Shown piece by piece: positions 43,473-51,745 of a stretch of 64,000 nucleotides of DNA. Source of the DNA: Chromobacterium sp. IIBBL 290-4 (GTDB lineage: Bacteria > Pseudomonadota > Gammaproteobacteria > Burkholderiales > Chromobacteriaceae); NCBI RefSeq assembly GCF_024207115.1, contig NZ_CP100128.1, positions 3,100,001-3,164,000 on the forward strand. Direction: 5' to 3'. Position 1 is the first letter of the stretch. Each line of letters starts with the position of its first letter. Below the pieces are notes generated by a model. That model made no database searches. It worked only from the letters and a program-made list of their open reading frames with translations, and was not told where the DNA came from. Both the position numbers and the translations under genes were made by a program.

Positions 43473-44207
43473 ATGCCCAGCTTGCTTTACCAAGAGCCAT
43501 CTTTGGCGGCGGTTTACGATCTGTTCAACGCTTGGGGCGCGGATAATGATTTCTATCTGGGCCTATTGAAGCCAGTGGTGAACACGGTGTTGGACATAGG
43601 TTGCGGCACAGGCTTGTTGGCTGTGGCGATGGCCAAGCAGGCGCAGGTGACAGGGCTGGAGCCGGCGGCCGCCATGCTGGATATCGCCCGCCAGCGTCCA
43701 GGGGGCGAGCGCGTGCGCTGGCTGCAAACCGATGCCCGCGATTTCGCCTTGGATGAGCGGTTTGATTTGATTTACTGCACCGGCCACGCCTTCCAGGTGT
43801 TTTTGACCGAGGCCGACCGGCAGGCGCTATGGCGCAATGTGAAAGCGCATCTGGCGAGGGAGGGCGAGTTCGTATTCGAGACTCGCAACCCCTGGCCCCG
43901 CCCATGGGAGCAATGGGGCGAGCGGCCGCCGCGCAGAGTGAGCCATGCGGAATGGGGCGAGGTGGAGATCAGCCATCTTATCCGATCCGTGGACGGGGAC
44001 CGCGTCGAGTTTCAGGCACGCTACCGTTTTCTGGATAGCGGCCAGGTTTTCGAGATCGAAGAGCAGCTGTGCTTCTGCGATCTGCCGACGCTGCAGGCCG
44101 AGGCGGCAAGCGCGGGATTGCGGGTGGATGCGGTGTATGGCGATTGGCAGCAGGGCGAATGGCGCGAGGACAGCCCGGAAATCATCCTGCGGCTGCGCCA
44201 CGGCTAG
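43473..44207 (+). CDS. Class I SAM-dependent methyltransferase
   Basis: 244 aa from the ATG giving MPSLLYQEPSLAAVYDLFNA; this start has GGAGG six bases upstream and fits homologous methyltransferases beginning with a Y-D-L-F segment. Motif I is VLDIGCGTGLLAVAMAKQAQ, followed by VTGLEPAAAMLDIARQRPGG and FDLIYCTGHAFQVFLTEADR. The C-terminal half (EISHLIRSVDGDRVEFQARY) forms the substrate-binding cap. Substrate is unknown. Upstream ATG codons at 43452 and 43461 are alternatives. The stop overlaps the small minus-strand gene's end by four bases. Confidence 0.88.
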   Translation: MPSLLYQEPSLAAVYDLFNAWGADNDFYLGLLKPVVNTVLDIGCGTGLLAVAMAKQAQVTGLEPAAAMLDIARQRPGGERVRWLQTDARDFALDERFDLIYCTGHAFQVFLTEADRQALWRNVKAHLAREGEFVFETRNPWPRPWEQWGERPPRRVSHAEWGEVEISHLIRSVDGDRVEFQARYRFLDSGQVFEIEEQLCFCDLPTLQAEAASAGLRVDAVYGDWQQGEWREDSPEIILRLRHG

Positions 44208-44398
44208 GTCGCGGTTTTGGGCTGGAAACGCAGGCAGGGCTGGCCGGAGGCCTCCTGCACATCCAGGCAGGGCGTGCGTTTGCTGGAAAAGCCCATGGCC
44301 CGGCAGCCATGCGGGAAGTCCGGGTTGTAAGTGACGAAATAATGGCGGCAGCGGCGGCAAAGCGGCGCGTTGGCGGCGGGCGGTTTGGGAGTCGGCAT
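44204..44398 (-). CDS. Small Cys-rich conserved protein, probable zinc binding
   Basis: 64 aa: MPTPKPPAANAPLCRRCRHY, then FVTYNPDFPHGCRAMGFSSK and CLDVQEASGQPCLRFQP. Five Cys residues (one CxxC and three single) suggest one structural zinc site. Short proteins of exactly this pattern occur in many beta- and gamma-proteobacteria without known function. A longer frame to 44446 exists but would include a terminator-like hairpin (44411-44443) upstream of the preferred ATG. It ends four bases inside the methyltransferase stop, tail to tail. Confidence 0.75.
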   Translation of the reverse strand: MPTPKPPAANAPLCRRCRHYFVTYNPDFPHGCRAMGFSSKRTPCLDVQEASGQPCLRFQPKTAT

Positions 44399-44744
44399 GG
44401 CGTCGGCAATGAAAAATCCCGCCCAGTATGGCATCGGGCGGGACAAAGCGCGAGGTCGGACGCGGTGAGAGGGCTCTTGCTTCCCATTGACTGAAACGGC
44501 CTGATGCTTGGCGCGTCGCAGACCGCTTGTTTGGTTGGCTGGAATGGGGCGGCGGGACAGAATGCGCGGATGGCTGGCGATTCATTGTTTACCAGCAGGA
44601 AATAATAAATTTGTTTGGCCGGGCTATTTCATTAAATGAAAACCGCTTACAGTTGCGCTTATTCGGCAAGCTGAGCGTCATATCACGAGCCGCGATGAGG
44701 CGCGCGATCCCGCTCTTTGTTCAACCGTTTTTGAGAGGCTGCCC
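44399..44744. other. 346-base intergenic region with a terminator-like hairpin
   Basis: On the minus strand TCCCGCCC (44443-44436) pairs with GGGCGGGA (44424-44417) across 11 bases, followed by TTTTTC (44416-44411). It would stop or attenuate minus-strand transcription just before the small Cys-rich gene. The rest (44450-44740) has a short AT-rich patch near 44600-44660 that may hold the cytochrome b561 gene promoter; no gene was seen. Confidence 0.5.
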
Positions 44745-45290
44745 ATGTCACATACGAGATACACCGCTCCCGCCATATTTTTGCACTGGCTGATGGCGGC
44801 CGCGCTGATCTGCCTGTTCTGCGTCGGCTTCTATATGCATGGCCTGTCGTTGTCGCCGTGGAAATTGAAAATCTATTCCTGGCACAAATGGAGCGGCGTG
44901 ACGCTGTTCCTGCTGGTGTGGCTGCGGCTGGCCTGGCGTTTCAGCCACCGCCCGCCCGCGCTGCCGGCGGGCATGGGCAAGGCGGTGCGCGCTGCCGCGC
45001 ACGCCGGCCACGCCATGCTGTATCTGCTGATGATCGTCATCCCGCTGTCCGGCTGGCTGATGAGCTCGGCCAAGGGCGTGCAGACCGTGTATTTCGGCGT
45101 ATTGCCGCTGCCGGACCTGATCGCGCCTAATCCGGAGCTGGGGCATCGGCTCGGCGCGCTGCACTCGGCGCTGAACTACCTGCTGGCGGCTGTGGTGGCC
45201 GGCCATGTGGGCGCCGCGCTCAAACATCACCTGATAGACAAAGACGACGTGCTGACGCGCATGCTGCCGTGGCGCGCCCGTTCTCGCTAA
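44745..45290 (+). CDS. Cytochrome b561 (CybB-like)
   Basis: 181 aa with four membrane helices. RYTAPAIFLHWLMAAALICL carries the first heme His, WHKWSGVTLFLLVWLRLAWR and AHAGHAMLYLLMIVIPLSGW the next, and LHSALNYLLAAVVAGHVGAALKHH in the last helix supplies the remaining ligands. It moves electrons from ubiquinol in the inner membrane, CybB type oxidising quinol to superoxide or passing electrons to periplasmic partners. It is followed by two YceI genes, a standard order (cybB-yceI-yceI). Confidence 0.93.
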   Translation: MSHTRYTAPAIFLHWLMAAALICLFCVGFYMHGLSLSPWKLKIYSWHKWSGVTLFLLVWLRLAWRFSHRPPALPAGMGKAVRAAAHAGHAMLYLLMIVIPLSGWLMSSAKGVQTVYFGVLPLPDLIAPNPELGHRLGALHSALNYLLAAVVAGHVGAALKHHLIDKDDVLTRMLPWRARSR

Positions 45291-45311
45291 ATTCAACCGG
45301 AGAAAGTGAAG

Positions 45312-45881
45312 ATGACCTTCCATCGTCTGATTTCGTCGGCGCTGCTCTCTGGCGCGCTGGCCGTTCCGCTCGCGTCCCAGGCCGCCGAGTACGTATCCAT
45401 CCAGCAGGACAAAAGCACCATCGCCTTCGGTTACAAGCAGATGGGCGTGGGCATGCAAGGCCATTTCAAGAAGTTCTCGGCCGCGCTGAGTTTTGATCCG
45501 GCCAAGCCGGCGGCTGCCAAGGCCCAGTTCGATGTGGCCCTGGCCAGCATCGACACCGGCTCCGCCGAGGCCAATGAGCAAGTGGCGGACAAGGACTGGT
45601 TCAATACCAAGCAATATCCGAGCGCGCGCTTTGTCTCCAGCGCGATCAAGTCTCTGGGCGGCAACCGTTTTCAAGTGGACGGCAAGCTGACCATCAAGGG
45701 CCGCACCCAGCCGGTCAGCACTGTCGCCACCATGACGCCGCAGGGCAAGGACGCCGCCTTCGACGGCGCCTTCACCATCAAGCGCGCGGACTTCGCCATC
45801 GGCGAAGGCGATTGGAAGGATTTCGGCACCGTAGCCAATGAAATCCAGATCAAGTTCCACCTGTCGGCGCGCGCCAAGTAA
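45312..45881 (+). CDS. YceI-family periplasmic lipid-binding protein 1
   Basis: 189 aa with signal peptide (LISSALLSGALAVPLASQA). YceI-type strands follow: EYVSIQQDKSTIAFGYKQMG, LTIKGRTQPVSTVATMTPQG and IKRADFAIGEGDWKDFGTVA, ending EIQIKFHLSARAK. YceI proteins are lipocalin-like barrels that bind polyprenyl or quinone-like lipids and are produced under high pH or osmotic stress. The ATG at 45312 (GGAG nine bases upstream) is preferred over GTG at 45306. It sits between cytochrome b561 and a second YceI gene. Confidence 0.92.
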   Translation: MTFHRLISSALLSGALAVPLASQAAEYVSIQQDKSTIAFGYKQMGVGMQGHFKKFSAALSFDPAKPAAAKAQFDVALASIDTGSAEANEQVADKDWFNTKQYPSARFVSSAIKSLGGNRFQVDGKLTIKGRTQPVSTVATMTPQGKDAAFDGAFTIKRADFAIGEGDWKDFGTVANEIQIKFHLSARAK

Positions 45882-45913
45882 GCGCGGCCCTTTAGCAAAC
45901 AAGGAAAGAAGCC

Positions 45914-46492
45914 ATGAAGAAACTGACCCGCCTCACCCTGGCCGCCGTGGCAATCGCCAGCTTTAGCGGCGCCGCCCTGGCCAAGCCGGAAACCTATGTG
46001 ATCGACAACGCGCACACCTTCCCGCGCTTCTCGTACAGCCACCTGGGCTTCTCCACCCAGTTGAGCCGTTTCGACAAGACCAGCGGCAAGATCGTGCTGG
46101 ACAAGGAAGCCAAGACCGGCTCCGTCGATGTCGTCATCGACATGAAGTCGGTGGATACCGGCTTCCCGGTGTTCAACGGCCACATCCAGGGCGCGGACTT
46201 CTTTGATACCGCCAAGTACCCGACCGCCACCTTCAAGTCCACCAAGGTGCTGTTCGACGGCGACAAGCCGACCGCGGTGGAAGGCAATCTGACCATCAAG
46301 GGCGTGACCAAGGCCGTGACGCTGCAACTGTCCAGCTTTACCAATCAGGAGCATCCGATGCTGAAGAAGGACGCCATCGGCGCCAACGCCAGCGTCAAGG
46401 TGAAGCGCACCGAGTTCAACGCAGGCAAATACGCGCCTTACGTAGGCGACGATGTCACCATCGACATCGCCGTGGAAGCCATCCACGAATAA
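45914..46492 (+). CDS. YceI-family periplasmic lipid-binding protein 2
   Basis: 192 aa with signal peptide (LTLAAVAIASFSGAALA). The mature start KPETYVIDNAHTFPRFSYSH is the more typical YceI form, and NLTIKGVTKAVTLQLSSFTN and VKVKRTEFNAGKYAPYVGDD follow. It differs enough from the first copy that the two are probably not recent duplicates. Together with cytochrome b561 they may shuttle an isoprenoid quinone or respond to redox state in the periplasm. A GGAAAGAAGCC site precedes the ATG; a strong terminator closes the operon. Confidence 0.95.
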   Translation: MKKLTRLTLAAVAIASFSGAALAKPETYVIDNAHTFPRFSYSHLGFSTQLSRFDKTSGKIVLDKEAKTGSVDVVIDMKSVDTGFPVFNGHIQGADFFDTAKYPTATFKSTKVLFDGDKPTAVEGNLTIKGVTKAVTLQLSSFTNQEHPMLKKDAIGANASVKVKRTEFNAGKYAPYVGDDVTIDIAVEAIHE

Positions 46493-46512
46493 TCAGCCTG
46501 GCTGATTGCAGG

Positions 46513-46551
46513 AAAAATAGCCGCGAGCGCTTTGGCCTCGCGGCTATTTTT
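46513..46551 (+). terminator. Bidirectional terminator after the YceI operon
   Basis: AAAAATAGCCGCGAG (46513-46527) and CTCGCGGCTATTTTT (46537-46551) form a perfect 15-bp stem with a 9-base loop. A/T tracts on both sides let it serve the YceI operon and the facing minus-strand membrane protein gene. Confidence 0.95.
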
Positions 46552-46554
46552 TTG

Positions 46555-46806
46555 TCAGCTCAGCGTCCACCACAGCAGCAGCGCCAGCGCCGCAGGCAGG
46601 CAGAATACCAGCAGAAAGATGGGCAGCTCCTCGCGCGCCGAATAGCCGGCATGGCTCACGCCCATCCACATATTCACACCCGACGCGATCAACCACAGCG
46701 GAATGAAGGCCAAGCCGCCGGCCGACAGATTGCCGGCCAAGCGTCCGCCCGCCAGGCAGGCGGCCAGCAGGATCAAACCCGCCAGCAGGATTTTCACGGT
46801 ATGCAT
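46555..46806 (-). CDS. Small membrane protein, three helices
   Basis: 83 aa: MHTVKILLAGLILLAACLAG, then LAFIPLWLIASGVNMWMGVS and LPIFLLVFCLPAALALLLWW. Three hydrophobic segments fill most of the length. The pattern is common among small unknown proteobacterial inner-membrane proteins; I cannot assign a family. It follows the SnoaL-like gene by 14 bases and probably shares its transcript. The upstream frame to 46902 overlaps that gene and is not favoured. Confidence 0.7.
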   Translation of the reverse strand: MHTVKILLAGLILLAACLAGGRLAGNLSAGGLAFIPLWLIASGVNMWMGVSHAGYSAREELPIFLLVFCLPAALALLLWWTLS

Positions 46807-46820
46807 GACATCTACCTCGT

Positions 46821-47138
46821 TCAGGCCTGGCCAATGTCCAGCCGGCTGATCTTGCCGTCCTGGGCCACGGCGAAACGGAAATAGGCGGGGAAATCGCCCC
46901 ATTGCTCGGTGTGGAAGGGGCCGGAAATTTCCAGGCCATCCGCGCTGATCCGGCTGAGCGAGATAAAGCGCTCATGGCCCAGCGCCTCGCGGCTGAAAGC
47001 GTGGAAGTCACGCGGGCTGCCGTCGTCGAACAGCTTGGCGTCGGCTTGAAAGGCCGCTAGCCAGGCCGCCAAATCACCGGCTTGCAGGGCGGCGATGGCG
47101 CGGCGGACGGGTTCTTGTTTCAGCGCTTGCAGATCCAT
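46821..47138 (-). CDS. SnoaL / NTF2-like protein
   Basis: 105 aa from MDLQALKQEPVRRAIAALQA. The helix-helix-strand start (GDLAAWLAAFQADAKLFDDG) and later HTEQWGDFPAYFRFAVAQDG are typical of the SnoaL-like NTF2 fold, which includes small isomerases and many unknown proteins. There is no signal peptide. The few residues before MDLQ in the open frame are unlikely to be coding. It lies upstream of the small membrane protein gene and apart from the sphingomyelinase gene. Confidence 0.72.
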   Translation of the reverse strand: MDLQALKQEPVRRAIAALQAGDLAAWLAAFQADAKLFDDGSPRDFHAFSREALGHERFISLSRISADGLEISGPFHTEQWGDFPAYFRFAVAQDGKISRLDIGQA

Positions 47139-47465
47139 GGCGATGCTCCTCAATGTTCATACCCCCTTGCTCAAAGGGGCTTGCGCGTTTCAGGCGCGGT
47201 TCTGTCTGCTGAGCCAGCGGCAGGCGCCGCGGACTGAGGATCTTGTGCCAGCCGGCCCTGACCCTGTGGCAGACGTTTTGCTCATGGACTGCAGTTTATT
47301 GAGGTTTTGTCGCCAGATAATCCAGGCAGTTCTGGAAAGATTGTCCAGGCATTTAGGCCAATGCGGCCAGCTTTGAATATGCCATATTAATTTTTTGATA
47401 TTTCACTCGCTGGCAATATTGCCCGGCCACGCTGTTTCGCTTTCCCACCCTCGTATGGAGTGTAG
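47139..47465. other. 327-base divergent promoter region upstream of the sphingomyelinase-like gene
   Basis: Nothing coding was found. It contains a short hairpin (CCCCTT-GCTC-AAAGGGG, about 47164-47180) and becomes AT-rich at 47370-47430, likely the promoter of the secreted enzyme gene. Confidence 0.5.
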
Positions 47466-49004
47466 ATGAAAGCCTGGTCTGTTCTATTTTGCGCGGCTTT
47501 GGCATGGCCTTCGCTTGGCCATGCCGGCTATCCCGAAGATCTGAAACTGGCCACCTGGAACGCGATGCTGTTGCCGCAGGCCTTGTATCCCAACTACGGC
47601 CAAATGCGGCGGGTGGAGTTGATGGCGGCGTCCGCCGTGGCGAATCGCCAGGATGTGCTGGTGTTCCAAGAGCTGCAGGACAACAGCGCGTCCGAACATC
47701 TGCTGCAGCTGCTGAAGGCGCGCTTCCCCTATCAAACCCCAGTGATAGGCCGTACCCAGCAAGGCTGGGACAGCACCGAGGGCTGGGACAGCCTGCGGCC
47801 GGAAGACGGCGGCGTGGCCATCGTCAGCCGCTGGCCCATCGTGGAGCGTAGGCAGTATTTGTACAAAACGCCGGGTTGCAGCTGGGATGGCCAGGCCTTG
47901 AAAGGCTTCGCCTATGCCCGGATCAACGTCAACGGGCAGTTCTATCATGTGATCGGCACCCATTTGCAATCGGAGGATAGCGGCTGCCGCAATCATGCCG
48001 ACATCGCCGTGCGGCAGGCGCAGCTGCGCGAGATGGCCGACTGGATCAAGGCCAAGCAGCTGCCGCCGGAGGATGTGGTGATCGTGGCTGGCGATATGAA
48101 TACCGATAAGGGCAAGGCGGCTGAATATCAGGCGATGCTGGACATCTTGCAGGCGGTCGAGCCGCGCTATGTAGGCGTGCCGTACAGTTTCGACACCCGC
48201 AACAACGGCATCGCGCTGGAGCGTTATGGCGCGCGCACCGGCGACGCGCCGGAATACATAGACTATATCCTGATGCTCAAGGGCCATCGCCTACCCGCGG
48301 TTTGGCACAATTTGGCGCAGGACGCGCCGTCGCCGCAGTGGACGGCGCAATCGGCAGTGGCCAAGCAAACCTATGCCTATGCCGACGTCAGCGATCATTA
48401 TCCTGTCCAGGCTTTCGCCTGGGCCGATGCCGATACGCCCACCCATTCTCAGGGCGCCGGCGCGTATCGACTCGCCAGCTTGCAGAGCTTGGGCAACGGC
48501 CGCTTCATTCAGGCGGCGGATGCCAATGACGGCTGGCTGAAAACTACGGCGGCCAGCGCCGGCGCGCAGTCGCTGTTCAATCTGTCCAATAATTTCTCGA
48601 TGCGCGACAACGGCTGCATCCGTTCCGGCGAGTATGTGCGAGTGGAAAGGGCTGACCGGCCGGGCAATTTCTGGACCTGGTCGGGCGGCGTGGGCGGCAA
48701 TCAGTACGCCTATTACACCGCGCAAGGCCCCTTGAGCCGCTCCGCCGAATTGCGTCTGGTCAATCAGAGCCGGCCGGAGGGCTGCCTGCAGGATGGCGAC
48801 GTGGTGTCGTTCAAGGATTGGGCGCGCGCGGCCGACTATTATGTCACCGCCTGGAGCGGCGGCAGCCATGCCGATCAGCTGTATTTGTGGCAGCCATCGG
48901 CGGGCGAGGGCGAGAAATTCCGCATCCGCCTGGGCGCGCCCGGCGCCCGGCTGGATTGGTCGGATAAGCTGGTTTATCGAAAAAAGCGCCTTGCCGCCAG
49001 GTGA
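47466..49004 (+). CDS. Secreted sphingomyelinase C-like phosphodiesterase with C-terminal extra domain
   Basis: 512 aa with signal peptide (about residues 3-20, cut after GHA). The DNase I-like fold is evident from catalytic motifs in order: LKLATWN (Asn32), VLVFQELQD (Glu69), YHVIGTHLQSE, VIVAGDMNT and VSDHYPVQAF with the general-base His. This spacing matches bacterial neutral sphingomyelinases (Bacillus, Leptospira, Staphylococcus beta-toxin). A second domain (about 335-510) with repeats such as LASLQSLGNGRFIQAADAND and VVSFKDWARAADYYVTAWSG resembles C-terminal lectin/beta-trefoil-like extensions of related enzymes. Probable secreted hemolysin or virulence factor; lipid specificity is not proven. 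Confidence 0.88.
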   Translation: MKAWSVLFCAALAWPSLGHAGYPEDLKLATWNAMLLPQALYPNYGQMRRVELMAASAVANRQDVLVFQELQDNSASEHLLQLLKARFPYQTPVIGRTQQGWDSTEGWDSLRPEDGGVAIVSRWPIVERRQYLYKTPGCSWDGQALKGFAYARINVNGQFYHVIGTHLQSEDSGCRNHADIAVRQAQLREMADWIKAKQLPPEDVVIVAGDMNTDKGKAAEYQAMLDILQAVEPRYVGVPYSFDTRNNGIALERYGARTGDAPEYIDYILMLKGHRLPAVWHNLAQDAPSPQWTAQSAVAKQTYAYADVSDHYPVQAFAWADADTPTHSQGAGAYRLASLQSLGNGRFIQAADANDGWLKTTAASAGAQSLFNLSNNFSMRDNGCIRSGEYVRVERADRPGNFWTWSGGVGGNQYAYYTAQGPLSRSAELRLVNQSRPEGCLQDGDVVSFKDWARAADYYVTAWSGGSHADQLYLWQPSAGEGEKFRIRLGAPGARLDWSDKLVYRKKRLAAR

Positions 49005-49039
49005 GGGACAGTCGGCCCGCGCGGGAACGGACCGTTGGT

Positions 49040-50173
<1,134 letters not shown>

Positions 50174-50231
50174 GGCGAGAGTTTCTCAAAGTTTCAAGGC
50201 GACTGAAGTATACTGCCCGCCAGTATAAAAA

Positions 50232-50267
50232 TACTAGCCCCTAGTATATAAATACTGGTGGATAGTA
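50232..50267. promoter_or_regulatory. Two RcnR-type operators between rcnA and rcnR
   Basis: TACTAGCCCCTAGTA (50232-50246) and TACTGGTGGATAGTA (50253-50267) each have TACT/AGTA arms around a G/C-rich seven-base core, like the known TACT-G6-N-AGTA site of RcnR. Centres are 21 bases (two helical turns) apart, as expected for two bound tetramers on one DNA face. A further AGTAT half-site lies at 50222-50226. Confidence 0.8.
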
Positions 50268-50311
50268 TCTGCATGGTAAGCTGGCGCTTTGATCGAGAGG
50301 ATGAATCGTTC

Positions 50312-50584
50312 ATGACGCATACCGTCAAGGACAAGGCCAAACTGTTGGCGCGAGTGCGCCGGCTGAAAGGGCAGGCCGCGGCATTGGAAAAGCAGCTGGA
50401 CAGCGGCGACGACTGCGCCGCCATCCTGCAGCAGATCGCGGCGATACGCGGCGCGGTGAACGGCCTGATGGCCGCGGTGATGGAAGGCCATCTGGTGGAC
50501 CACTTGGTGATGGAGCCGGACGAAGACAAGCGCCGTCAAGAACTGGAAGTGGTGCTGCAGGTGGTGAAGTCGTATTTGAAATAG
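50312..50584 (+). CDS. rcnR: Nickel/cobalt-responsive repressor
   Basis: 90 aa, CsoR/RcnR superfamily. MTHTVKDKAKLLARVRRLKG is nearly the E. coli RcnR start and includes His3; DDCAAILQQIAAIRGAVNGL carries the conserved Cys, and VMEGHLVDHLV supplies the two further His ligands. With these four metal ligands it should release DNA when bound to Ni(II) or Co(II). The ATG at 50312 is chosen over the earlier frame because it gives this N-terminus with His3 in place. It is divergent from its target rcnA with two operators between. Confidence 0.95.
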   Translation: MTHTVKDKAKLLARVRRLKGQAAALEKQLDSGDDCAAILQQIAAIRGAVNGLMAAVMEGHLVDHLVMEPDEDKRRQELEVVLQVVKSYLK

Positions 50585-50659
50585 CCTTGCGGCTTCCCGG
50601 CTGCGGAAAGGAAAACGCGGCCAGCCAACGGTAAATAGGCAGGCCGCGTCTTGCGCGGT

Positions 50660-51745
50660 TCAGGCGGGCATGGTTGATGCCGCCATGCGCCGGGCCCAGA
50701 AAGGCTGTTCCGGCCAGCGGGTTTCAACGCCATAGTGGCCGGCGCGTTCCCGCAAGTAACGCCGGAAGCTTTCATCGGCGCGCTGGGCGTAAGCCCGGGC
50801 CGCGCCAAGATCGCCATCCAGCATTCCCAATACCGCCGGGACGGCGGCCAGCGCGTCGCTCAGCGCGCCGCTGATGCCGGACGAAGTCAGCGGGTCCAGC
50901 CCCATCAAGGCGTCGCCGACGCACAGCCATCCCGGCCCGGCGGCATGCTGGACGCAGCCGCTATGCGCGGCGAAGGCGTGCACGGCGTCTGGCAAGATGG
51001 CGGGCGCCCGCTCGGCCAGCAAGCGGGTGGCGCGCCAGGCGGCGGCGTAGACTTGCGGATCGGACAGGCGAGCTTGCTTGGCCAAGTCTTGATCGGTCAT
51101 CAACGCCAGCAGCGCGCGACCATCTGGCAGACCCGCGGCGTACCACCAGCCATAGGGCGTGGATTCCACCAAGGAGTAGCCCGCCAGCGCTTGGGCTTCC
51201 GGCGCGTGGCAGGCCAGCGCTATCAGTTTATCCAGTTGATGGCGCGGCACGCCGAGACGGCTGGCCAGCGGCGAACGTCGCCCGCCGGCATCGACGACTA
51301 TCCTGGCCTTGACCGCTCCCATTCCCCGAACCTGGACATTCCAGCCGTCCGTGTCCGGCGCGATGCCGTCCACGCCGGAGCAAGCCAGCAGCGCGACGCC
51401 GCGCGCCATCGCCTCCAACTGCAAGGCGCGGTCGAAGGCGGCTCGGTCCAGGTGCCAGCCGTGGCCTTGGGCGCGAAACAGGAAATGATCCAGTTGCGGC
51501 TGATCTCCTCCCCATAGCGACACATTGCCGTGGCAAGGCTGCTGACCCAGCAAGGCGTATTCCACGTCCAGCTTGGCCAACAGGCCGGCCACATCCGGAG
51601 AGGCCGATTCGCCGATGCGGAAGGGCCAAGCCAGCGGCCTGTCCAGCAGCAGCGCATCGACGCCCGCCTGGTTCAGCGCCAGCGCCAGCGCGCAGCCCGC
51701 GGGGCCGGCGCCGGCGATCAGGACCTCGCAAGGTTTAGCGATCAT
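50660..51745 (-). CDS. LodB-like FAD-dependent oxidoreductase (CTQ maturation partner)
   Basis: 361 aa. The start ATG at 51745 gives MIAKPCEVLIAGAGPAGCAL, a Rossmann FAD motif (GAGPAGCALALALNQAGVDA). GWLCVGDALMGLDPLTSSGI near residue 283 is the second FAD-binding signature of tryptophan-halogenase/LodB-like flavoproteins. In Marinomonas and Pseudoalteromonas, LodB-type proteins are needed to form the cysteine tryptophylquinone of the neighbouring LodA-type oxidase. It overlaps the LodA-type gene by 11 bases, supporting that partnership. A halogenase role is unlikely because the WxWxIP motif is not seen. Confidence 0.88.
   Translation of the reverse strand: MIAKPCEVLIAGAGPAGCALALALNQAGVDALLLDRPLAWPFRIGESASPDVAGLLAKLDVEYALLGQQPCHGNVSLWGGDQPQLDHFLFRAQGHGWHLDRAAFDRALQLEAMARGVALLACSGVDGIAPDTDGWNVQVRGMGAVKARIVVDAGGRRSPLASRLGVPRHQLDKLIALACHAPEAQALAGYSLVESTPYGWWYAAGLPDGRALLALMTDQDLAKQARLSDPQVYAAAWRATRLLAERAPAILPDAVHAFAAHSGCVQHAAGPGWLCVGDALMGLDPLTSSGISGALSDALAAVPAVLGMLDGDLGAARAYAQRADESFRRYLRERAGHYGVETRWPEQPFWARRMAASTMPA

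Noticed and set aside
50660..51745. Flavin-dependent tryptophan halogenase
   Set aside because: FAD motifs fit, but the halogenase WxWxIP motif and catalytic Lys context are not seen, and overlap with a LodA-type gene favours LodB.
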